A stretch of DNA of 64,000 nucleotides from Aedes albopictus (Eukaryota > Arthropoda > Insecta > Diptera > Culicidae). The notes under the pieces were generated by a model that was given only the letters and a program-made list of their open reading frames with translations, had not been told where the DNA came from and searched no databases. Shown here piece after piece: positions 55,331 to 64,000 of this stretch. The translations under genes were made by a program, and so were the position numbers. Where the stretch lies: assembly GCF_035046485.1 (NCBI RefSeq), contig NC_085137.1, positions 131,010,703 to 131,074,702 on the forward strand. Direction: 5' to 3'. The stretch's first letter is position 1. The number at the start of each line of letters is the position of its first letter.

Positions 55331-57000
55331 GAGGAGGCTTTCAGATGTAAAGGGGGAAGGGGCAGATGAATTTCAAAGGAGTTTCTAGGGGGAGGGGGTC
55401 AGAGGCGTTTCCAGGCGTTTCAGGAGATTTCAGAGGGCTTTTAGGGGGCTTCATATGCTCTCAGGTGAACTTCACGGGAGTTTCAGAGGCGTTCCAAAGC
55501 GTTTCAGGGCGTTTCAGGAGGTTTTAGAGGTATTTCGGGGGACTTCAGAGACTTTCAGGTGCGATTCACATGGATTTCATTTGTGTTTCGAACGCGTTTC
55601 AAGGCGTCTCAGGAGTTTTCAAAGAGATTTTATGGGGCTTCAGAAACTCTCAGATTTGTTTCACGAAGGTTTCATGGGCGTTTCAGAGGCGTTACAAAGC
55701 GTTTCAAGGTGTTTCAATGCGTTTCAGGGCGTTTCATAGCCTTTCAGGAGGTTTTAGGAAGTTTCAGGATGATTAAGGGTGTCTTCAGATGGTCGCAGAT
55801 TAATTTGACGGAGATTTCATAGGGGTTTCAGGGGCGTTTCAAAGCGTTTCAAGGCGTTTCAAAGCGTTTTAAAGCGTTTCAGGGCGTTTCAGGAGGTTTT
55901 GCAGGAGTTTTAGGGGGCTTTAGAGGCTCGCAGGTGAATTTCACGGAAGTTTTAAAGGGGTATTAGAGGCGTTTTAAAACATTTCAATGTGTTTCAGGGC
56001 GTTTTAATCATAGACACTTTACATACCATAGACTCGCGGAGGTAAAGACAACTGTAGCCAAACGGACTGTCAGATCGTGTAACCAAACGAGCATGATGTC
56101 ACGAGTCCAATAGCGACAATGGATTATGTGACGTCATTTTCGCTCTGTACACTCTAAATTTACGGTAAAACACACTAAAATCATATTTCTCAACCATATC
56201 TCCGCGGGTCTATGGTATATATAGTGTCTATAGTTTTGTTCTATATAGTATGCGTTTCAGGGCGTTTTAATGTGTTTCAGGGCGTTTCAAGAGGATCGCA
56301 GGTGAATTCCACGGAGGTTTCATGAGGGTTTCAGAGGCGTTTAAAAGTGTTTCAAGGCGTTTCAATGCGTTTCAGGGCTATTCAGGGTATTTCATGAGGT
56401 TTCACAGGGGTGCTAGGGGGCTTCAGAGGCTCTCAGGTGAATATCACGGATGTTTAATAGGGGTTTTAGAGGCGTTTCAAAGCGTTTCTAGGCGTTTCAG
56501 GGCATTTAAGGGTGTTTCAGGAGGTTACTGTGGTTTTAGGGGGCTTCAGAGTCTCTCAGCTGACTTTCACGGAGGTTTTAAAGGTGTTTTAGAGGCGTTT
56601 CAAAGCATTTCAAGGCGTTTCAAAGCATTTCAGGAGGTTTTACAGGCGTTTTAGGGGGCTTCAGAGGATCTCTGGTAAATTTATGGAGGTTTTATAGGGG
56701 TTTGATAAGCGTTTCAGAGCGTTTCAATGCATTTCAGGGCATTACAGGAGGTTTCACAGGGGTTTTAGGGGGCTTCAGAGACTCTCAGGTGAATTTCATG
56801 GAGGGTTTGTAGGGTTTAGAGGCGTTTCAGAGCGTTTCAAAGCGTTTCAAGACGTTTCAAGGGATTTCAATGCATTTCAGGGCGTCCCAAGAGACATCAA
56901 GAGGTCTCAGGTAAATTTAAAGAAGATTTCATGGGGGTTGGGGGTTCTAGAGCTGTTTCAAAGCGTTTCAAGGCATTTCAATGGGCTTCAGAGCGGTTTC
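55331..57000. repeat. GCGTTTCAAA satellite-like repeat
   Basis: A 10-bp word (GCGTTTCAAA/GCGTTTCAGG) repeats in blocks. Between blocks a longer phrase (GGGGGCTTCAGAGGCTCTCA, then GGTGAATTTCACGGAGG) returns every 110-180 bp, giving a higher-order unit. Frames of 68-110 aa rich in FQ, SR and RF are artefacts. One MITE interrupts it. Confidence 0.85.
56011..56230. mobile_element. 220-bp MITE inside the GCGTTTCAAA satellite
   Basis: The ends TAGACACTTTACATACCATA and their complement (TATGGTATATATAGTGTCTA) plus inner CTCGCGGAG/CTCCGCGGG pair up. The satellite resumes on both sides, which marks it as a later insertion. Confidence 0.65.
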
Positions 57001-57015
57001 AGGGGAATATAGAAG

Positions 57016-58790
57016 CCCACATCAAATGGCCTTAACTGCAGGGTGTTCTCGGATACTCCTATACGATCATAGAACACACCACTTGATAGAACATAGATGC
57101 CTGGGGCTGTGTTAGTATAAACCTCATTCTTAATGCTCTTAGATTCATCTAGTAGTCCTCGTAGATTCGATGGCCTATACTCAAGGGAGTTCTTGGAGAC
57201 CCTTAAAGATTCTTTGAACTCAAAACTTGATAGATCATAGTTACCTGAGGATGTGTGAGTATTAACCTTAGTCGTAAATCACTTAGAGACAACCAAATAC
57301 AGGGGATAGACAAAATGATCGGGACAGGCAAAATTTTCCCTTCTCAAAAAATATTCAAATAGCTGTAACTTTTCGAAAAGTGCATCAAATATTCTCATTT
57401 TTTTTACTGTAAGTGGATCAACTGGTTGTATATCAGTGAACAAAATTTGAAAAAGATCGGGCTATTCTTCACGAAGTTATAAAGATTCTAGAAAAAAGGT
57501 ATATTTATCCGATAGCCAACTTTGAGCTGTTATATATCCGGATTCAATGAACCGAATGCAATGAAATTTTGACCATTTAAGACTTATATAATGAGCTCTG
57601 AAAAACGTTTGACTCAACTTGAAATTATTCACAAGAAAAAAGTTATAGCGATTTCGTTTATTTTATGATTTTTTAGTAAATTGGTCTATTTTTAATATGC
57701 ATCCCATTACTTTTTCAATGAATTGCCGGCTATGTTGTTACTTCCTTTCAAAACATATTTACATGCAAGACAATTAGAGGGAATATAAATGAACTATAAT
57801 TAGCATCTTGAATTTTGAAACGATGTTGAAATTTAAGAAAATTTGGTATTTTATTAGAAAAATAATCTAATCGTTATAATTTTCTTCCGTGTTAAGAATT
57901 TTAAGTTAAGTCAAAAAATTTTCAAAGCTCATTACATAAGTCATAAATGGTCAACATTTCATTGCAATCAGTTCATTGAATCCGGATATATAACAACTCA
58001 AAGTTGGCTATCGGATAAATATAACTTTTCCTAGAATCTTTATAACTTCGTGCAGAATAGCCCGATGTTTTCCAAATTTTGTCCACTGATACACAACTAG
58101 TTGATCCACTTACAGTAAAAAATTGAGAATATTTGATGCACTTTTCGAAAAGTTACAGCTATTTGAATATTTTTTGAGAAGGGAAAATTTTGCCTGTCCC
58201 GATCATTTTGTCTATCCCCTGTACGTTAGTAGATCCGATGACCTATACTCAAGGAAGTTCTTGGAGATCCTCAAACTGACAGCAAACTCACCACTTGACA
58301 GCACATAGTTGCTTAAGGCTATGCAAACATAAATTTCATTCATTAAGCTCCTATAGATCACTGATTACGCTTGTAGATCAGATGGCCTTAACTCCAGGGA
58401 ATTCTCGGATACTCCTATAGAATCCTAGAACCCACCACTTGATAGAACATAGATGCCTGAGGCTGTGTGAGTATAAACCTCATTCTTAATGCCCTTAGAT
58501 ACAACTAGTAGCCCTCGTAGATTCGATGACCTATACTCAAGGCAGTTCTTGGAGAACCTTAAAGAATCATTGGTAGATACGATGACCTATACACAAGGAA
58601 GTTCTTGGAGATCCTCAAACTGACAACGAACTCATCACTTAACAACACATAGTAACATTAGGTTGTGTACGTATAAATTTCATTCATAATGCTCCAATAG
58701 ATCGCTGATTATGCTTGTAGATCAGATGGCCTTAACTCCAGAGAGTTCTCGGATACTCTTAAACTTTCAACCCTTAAACACTCCGTAAAC
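57016..58790. repeat. 145-bp tandem satellite, about six units, split by a MITE
   Basis: Each unit starts like GTAGATCAGATGGCCTTA and contains CTTGATAGAACATAGATGCC and AACCTCATTCTTAATGC. Unit starts at 58228, 58373 and 58518 give a 145-bp period. A truncated unit (about 55 bp) precedes the one at 58573. Units alternate between two subtypes (GGCCTTAACTCC and GACCTATACTCAAGG), suggesting a 290-bp dimer. Confidence 0.8.
57300..58221. mobile_element. 922-bp MITE with about 390-bp arms, TA target duplication
   Basis: The left end CAGGGGATAGACAAAATGAT and the right end (complement) are inverted copies, and pairing continues with divergence to about 57700 and 57835. TA flanks both ends (57298-57299 and 58222-58223). 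It is inserted in the 145-bp satellite. Tc1/mariner-type non-autonomous element; no transposase. Confidence 0.88.
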
Positions 58791-59402
58791 GTCCCTTAAC
58801 TCTTAATTCTGTTTTTTTTTCGTTATCCGTTTTTCTGTAATCTTGAGTACTCCAACTGCTAATGAGATCTATAAGAGTCCGAGGGGAATTTCTGAGAGAT
58901 TTCATGGTGATTCAAAACGTTTAGAGTTTTTTTTTTGGGATTTTCATGGTTTTATGGACCTTTAGTTAGCCTTGTGGATAGGCCTTTGGATTGTCGGGAA
59001 TTTTTGACTTCCCTAGGTACAGTGCATCATTATACTTGCCTCACAATGTACACAGTGTATTAGTCGCCATTCACGTATTATTCTCGGCTTTCTTAAGTAC
59101 CAAATGGTATTATCCTTGATTTTAATCCGAGTTTTGACTTTAGTGCACCGATTTCGACATAATAAAGATATTCTCAGAATTGAAGTAACTGCTGAGTGAA
59201 GAACGTCAACGATGAACAAAACAAATAAAACAAGCAGCTGAAATCTGCAGCAAGGTGCAGCTGCAGCATATTTTCCGGAGAATTGTTCCGTGCATTATGA
59301 TTTATTTGAACTGGACGAGACGACCTGGAATCCTCTCTCACTTTGGAAGTGCCTTGCAGCTAAACACGGCCGCGACGTGTGGTGGAGAAGTTTTGCTGAT
59401 AT
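58791..59402. other. Unique DNA, nothing recognised
   Basis: The segment at 59200-59400 is moderately GC-rich with GCTGCAGC motifs. Short frames on both strands have no recognisable domain. Confidence 0.35.
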
Positions 59403-60059
59403 CACTAGTTTACAAAATAAAACGACAGTCGTGAACTTCTGTCAACGACCAAAATTTTTGAAGCATAATTTAGCGCTGATTTTGAAACCGTGCTTCAAAA
59501 ATTTTTAAGTAGAACAGTTTTTGAATTTTAGTTCAATATCGAGTTTTAAATCTTTTTAAAATTTTAAATTTAATAGAATTCAAATATCTTGCTTTTTGTT
59601 CAACCAATTTTAATTCTTTTTCCATAAATTTCATGAATATAATACCATTCGATCATCTGAATGCAGGTTTTGCGTCAGATTGATAAAATTCAAGATAATG
59701 GCCAGTTTTGGGGACGATCTCCTAAAATTTAGCAAAATTTCCAAAAATATATGAAGAAATGCATTTTTTTCAATAAGAAAAAAACAATCTAAAAATTCTT
59801 TCTCAACGTTTATTTGACATATTATATGTAGGCGAGTTACAGTGAAAAATTCAGCTCAATCGGAGCATTGATTACGGAGAATGAGATGTGTGAAGTGAGC
59901 GACTTTGCTTAAAAATAGAGCAAAAATTGATTTCAAATCATCAACCTTGTATGGAAAGTCGAAAAAAATTCCGCTCTACTGTAATTTTTTTCCTATGCGT
60001 TTTCGAACTCAGGGCATGATTCATCAGCTTACCGAGTTCAAAAATGCTGTAAACTAGTG
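59403..60059. mobile_element. 657-bp element with CACTAGTTTACA ends
   Basis: CACTAGTTTACA at the left and TGTAAACTAGTG at the right are exact 12-bp inverted repeats. The body is AT-rich and shared in part with 45214-45605. It has no coding capacity. A flanking duplication of 2-3 bp (TA or TAT) is possible but not certain. Confidence 0.7.
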
Positions 60060-60199
60060 TATTCGATCGCTTGCTCCAGTGCCCGCCGTGAATAGCAGAC
60101 ATCCTACTTCAGAGATATTTTCGAAGGAACAACGGTGGCTTCCAACTTGTTTTCTCGTAATTGACTGGTGATTTCGTAACAGGAGTTCATAACGAATTT

Positions 60200-62060
60200 C
60201 TTCGAGGATTCATCGCAGTAATACCATGAACTAATTTCGAGGATTCCACCAGGATTTCCTTCAGAGATTCCTCCAGAAAATTCATCGGGGATTCCTTCAG
60301 GGATTCCTTCACGGATTTCTCCAGCAATTCCTTTGACTATTCTTCCAGGAATTCTTTCGGGATTCCTCCAGAAATTCCTTCGAAGAACTGCGGAAATTTC
60401 TTGAGTTACCTCATGAGGGAATTATTTGAGGATGCTCTGAGGAAATTCCTTGAGGTATCCCTGAGGAAATTCCTTTCGTAATTCGTGCGGAAATTTCTTA
60501 AGGAATCTCCGAGGAAATTTCTTGAGGATCCCTGCAGAAACTTCATGAGTAATCCCTAAGGGAATTTCTTGAATATTCTCTGAGGAAATTCCTTGAGGAT
60601 TTTCTATGGAAATTTCTAGAGGGATCCCTAGTGTTATTTCTTAAGGATTCTGTGTGTAAATGTTTTGAGTCATCCTTGAGGAAATTCCTTCAGGTTTCTA
60701 TGAGAAAATTTCTCTGGGCACGTCTCGAGAAATTTCCGGAGGAATATCTGGATGAATACTCGAAAGAATTTTAGCAGGAACTTCTGGAGGAATTTACGGA
60801 GGAATTTTTGAATAAATCCCCGGAGGAAACCCTTAAGAAATTTCTGGAGGAATTTCTGCATGAATGCATGAAAAAGTTGCAGAAAAAAATTTGGTTGAAT
60901 TCCAGGATAAATTTCTTGAGGAGTTCGTGGGAGAATTTCTAAAGAAATAGCTGGAGGATTTCAGAGTAAATTTCATGAGGAATTTGTTAAGAAATTTCCA
61001 GAGGACTTTCCAGAGGAGGTATTCAATGAAAAATTTGAGAATTTTTGGAAGAATTCCGGGAGGAATTTCTAAAGGAACTCTCGGAGGAATTTTTAGAAGA
61101 ATTCAAATCACATTTTTTTGAGGTATTTCCGGAGGAGTTTCTGGAGGAATTTCTCATAGAATTTCTGGAGAAATTTCCGAGGGAATTCCTGGAGGAATCT
61201 ATGGAGGAATTCCCGAAGAAATTTCTGGAGGAATTAACAATGGAACATTTGGAGAAATTTCTGGAGCAATTCCCTGAGTATTTTTTTTAAAGATTTTTCG
61301 GAGTAATTTGTGGAGTAATTCCCAGAGGAATTTATTGAGGAAATTTCTGCATACATTCTCAGAGGAATTTATAGGGGAATTCCCAGAAGAACTTCTGAAA
61401 GAATCCCTGGAGAAATTTCTTGAAGGGTTCCCGGAGAAATTTCTGGAAAAACTCCCTGAGGAATTTATGAAAAATTCCTGGAGAAACTCTCGAAGAAATC
61501 AGAATGATTATCCAGATAAATTCCTGGAGGAATTCTCGGAGGAATTTCTGGAGGAATTTCTAGATGTTTTTCTGGAGGTACTTCCAGAGACATTCCTGGG
61601 GAAATTCCCGGAGTAAAATCATGATGAATACTCGGAGCAATTTCTGGATTTATTCGTAGAGGAATTTATGGATTGTTTTCCAGAGGAATTTCTTGGGGAA
61701 TTCGCTGAGAAATTTCTGGATAAATTCTCGGAAGAATTTATGGAGGAATAACCGGAGAATTTTCTCGAAGAATTCCTAGAAAAAAATCTGGAGGAATTCC
61801 CAGAGGACTTCCTGTAGGTATTCTCAGAGGAAATTCTTGAGGAATTTTTTGAAGAATTCCCAGAGAATTTTCGGGAGGAATTACCGTCACAAGTTCTGAT
61901 GGAATTTCTTGAAGAATTTTTGGACGAATTCCCGGAAGGATTTCTTGAAGAATTTCTTGAGAAAATCCTTTATGAATTCTAGGTGGAATTCGTGGATGAA
62001 TTCTTAGAAAAGTTCCCGTAGGAATGCAGTTAGTGATTCCCTTAGGATTTTCGAAAGGAT
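60200..62060. repeat. Degenerate 12-bp repeat with a polarity flip near 60.39 kb
   Basis: At 60200-60390 the plus strand reads GATTCCTTCAG/GGATTCCTCC. From there to 62060 it reads GGAGGAATTTCTGGAGGAATT, the opposite sense. From 61045 to 61616 the 12-bp step is kept so regularly that frames with a four-residue EFLE period stay open for 81 and 102 codons. These are not called as genes. Confidence 0.8.
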
Positions 62061-63090
62061 TTCCTACGGAAATTTGGACCCACAGAATGAATTACTGCTA
62101 GAGAAACTTTACAGGAATTATGATCTGAAGTTTATCGAAAATAATTGGACCCGTTTTGTTATTTCGTCATTAGGGTGTCCAATTTTATGATGGAGTGGTC
62201 CACACAATCGAGATATTTCAAAACTGAAATAAAAAAAAATCATAGCTTTGAACGATTTTAAATTTCTTGTAAAATACCTATTGTTAGAGGTTTCAGAAAT
62301 TTATGGTAGATTTCAGAAGGATTTCTGAAAATTTTAGGGACTTTTCAGTAACGTTTAACGGGGGTTTCATAGGACTTTCAAGGCGTTGTTGTACAAGAAC
62401 GGAGTTTCTGTATGTTTCACGGGGCTACAGGGAAATTTATTAGTTCTTCCCAGGGGTCTGAAAGGAAATTTTAGAAGGCTTTCAAGGCGCTTCAAGGGGG
62501 TTTAGGGCGTTACAAATTAGTTTCAGAAGGTTGTCATCTCTCTGCGGAGGGTGAATGAGACTTGGAGCCAAATTTAGATGATATAGAACGGTTTCTGCGA
62601 GCATTGGTAACCCGACCGACATGCTTGACTTGCAGCACAGAATCAGGTTCAAGAAAAGTGGAACCATCACTGACCTTATCGAGCCATTTCAAATCAATAA
62701 AGAAATTCAAGCTTCACAAAATAATGGAATGTTAGAAATGGAGTAAGTATTTTCATTTATTGGAGACTTTGCCTAACCCAACTAACAATCACTCATTTCA
62801 CAAGCACTTTTACGATGAATTAATGCAGCATGATGCTGAATAGCATTTGGATAATTTTCAGGCACGACCTCTGTTCGGGTTTTGCTCAAACATACAAATA
62901 AAGCATTTTGTTGTGCACCAACTGAGGTGATTGTTGTTAAATCGTTCTACAACTATATAGTAAAGCTGTTATGAAGCTTCAGTAAAAATGATTAAAAATA
63001 AATGAAATGTATTTTTTTTCAATTACAACGAGAGTTTATGATTGGCATATATGCTGTGAACAACTATTGTGAAATAATAACTACACATAA
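62061..63090. other. Unique DNA, nothing recognised
   Basis: A few GCGTTTCA-like words near 62280-62530 are relics of the 55-57 kb satellite. No gene is supported. Confidence 0.35.
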
Positions 63091-63097
63091 ATTTACC

Positions 63098-63165
63098 TAA
63101 TTCAAGAATCGAACTCGAGACTCGTCGATTGCCAGCCGCATGCCTTCCTATCTGCGCCGCCATCC
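63098..63165 (-). mobile_element. tRNA-like SINE head, family 5
   Basis: The minus strand has GGCGCAGATAGG (A box) and GAGTTCGATTCTTG (B box) 37 bases apart, the usual tRNA spacing. The tail is not distinguishable. A tRNA pseudogene is an alternative. Confidence 0.5.
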
Positions 63166-63832
63166 TAGAGATGATTAATTGAATCACTCAAATCAAAACA
63201 TAAACTTTCCGTGGTTAGTGATCACATTTCGACTCCCATTCAGCAGTGGTAAATTAGCACAGAACATTATGATTAACAACTGAACAACACATTAATTCAG
63301 CTGCTGTTCAGTAAAAAAACACGTGTTTTTCATCCTGTACTCTGAGTCGAAGTATGAGGAAACGAAAGCGCTTATTTGACTTGTGAAAAAAACACATTAT
63401 ACATACACAATGTGTGTATTACACATGTGCTAATTTTTACATGAACTTAACAAGAAGAAAAAGTTGTACTTCAACTATTTTGTAAAGAAATTACTGAAGG
63501 TCGAATAAAAATCTTATTAAACGCTTGAAAAATGTTTGGAATTATCATTGTTAATATCGATTCGAAAGGTTGAACATTGGCAACATGCAACATGCATTTG
63601 TTTGTTTTTGCATAGATCAGGATCGATGACAAACACTAATCAATCAAACACTACAGTTTCCTTAACAAAATACACAAAATTAAGGTTAATCTGGGGATCT
63701 TGTAACTGAACAGTTACACAGTGCTGTGAAAGTTGGAACGATGGGAAATGGAATTTTTTATCCGTTTCTAGCTCTAGCGATGGCTTTGAACATATGTTTA
63801 TACATCAGATGTGTATATCTAGAGAAGGGAGC
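63166..63832. other. AT-rich DNA, nothing recognised
   Basis: There are short palindromes such as AAAACACGTGTTTT at 63317-63330. No gene or complete element was identified. Confidence 0.35.
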
Positions 63833-63952
63833 ATCGAAAAAGTAGATTGGAAGATACAAAGATGGAGGAAAGGGACGAGCCAGAGGTTGAACCTAGGACC
63901 TTCTGCATATCAATCAGTAGCGGTAGTTACTAGACCACCAAGCTCGTCTTCT
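63833..63952 (-). mobile_element. tRNA-derived SINE, family 1 copy c
   Basis: It has the same head (TGGTCTAGTAACTACCGC) and body (TTTCCTCCATCTTTGTATC) as copies a and b, on the minus strand. The overlapping 63-codon frame is a translation of the SINE. Confidence 0.7.
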
Positions 63953-64000
63953 TGTGGTGAATTGCACTGGAACCTAAAGTGTTAAGAAAATCTGTACTGC

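Noticed and set aside
60670..61616. Acidic frames with EFLEEF repeats as a coiled-coil protein
   Set aside because: The pattern follows the 12-bp DNA repeat found across the window on either strand. No codon bias or bounding splice sites.

Overview
The window is eukaryotic nuclear DNA and looks like a culicine (Aedes-type) mosquito genome. Spliced genes with GT/AG introns are scarce. They are surrounded by dense miniature inverted-repeat transposons (MITEs), tRNA-derived SINEs, remnants of Jockey- and RTE-type LINEs, and long tracts of degenerate short repeats. The species is inferred from the gene families and repeat style. No database was consulted.

Genes: three glutathione S-transferases (GSTs) of the insect epsilon type could be assembled completely from exons. 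GST-A (minus, 28704-29561, four exons, 220 aa), GST-B (plus, 33312-42440, three exons, 224 aa) and GST-C (minus, 53771-54578, three exons, 224 aa) share a SPPxR active-site segment with Ser12, an H-T-(I/V)-P and D-S-H-A-I glutathione site, and a T-x-A-D capping box. They form a detoxification gene cluster. A and B are divergently arranged. At 17209-18001 (minus) are the first two coding exons of a gene that reads like the start of Eps15, an EH-domain endocytic adaptor. Its remaining exons are not visible and presumably lie to the left of the window.

Layout: 1-17.2 kb holds MITEs, one 500-base assembly gap, degenerate 12-bp repeats, a Jockey remnant, a 634-bp palindromic element, a tRNA-like pseudogene and a cluster of a 356-bp foldback family. 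17.2-18.1 kb is the Eps15 5' end. 19.3-22.0 kb is a transposon cluster including an RTE-like reverse transcriptase remnant. 22.7-28.0 kb is degenerate repeat. 28.7-42.4 kb contains GST-A and GST-B, separated by a 3.3-kb 11-bp minisatellite; GST-B has an 8.4-kb first intron filled with a 720-bp hexanucleotide array, inverted-repeat (Penelope-like?) elements and hammerhead-like RNA motifs. 42.7-51.7 kb is deeply nested MITEs and SINEs. 53.7-54.7 kb is GST-C. 55.3-58.8 kb is satellite DNA interrupted by MITEs. 60.2-62.1 kb is again degenerate 12-bp repeat.

Most long open frames here are artefacts of tandem repeats and are not reported as genes. The most interesting signals are the minisatellite between (or in a 5' UTR intron of) the divergent GSTs, the hammerhead-like folds inside inverted-repeat elements, a MITE family with 7-bp target duplications whose members are nested in each other in both directions, and a SINE interrupted twice by one MITE family.
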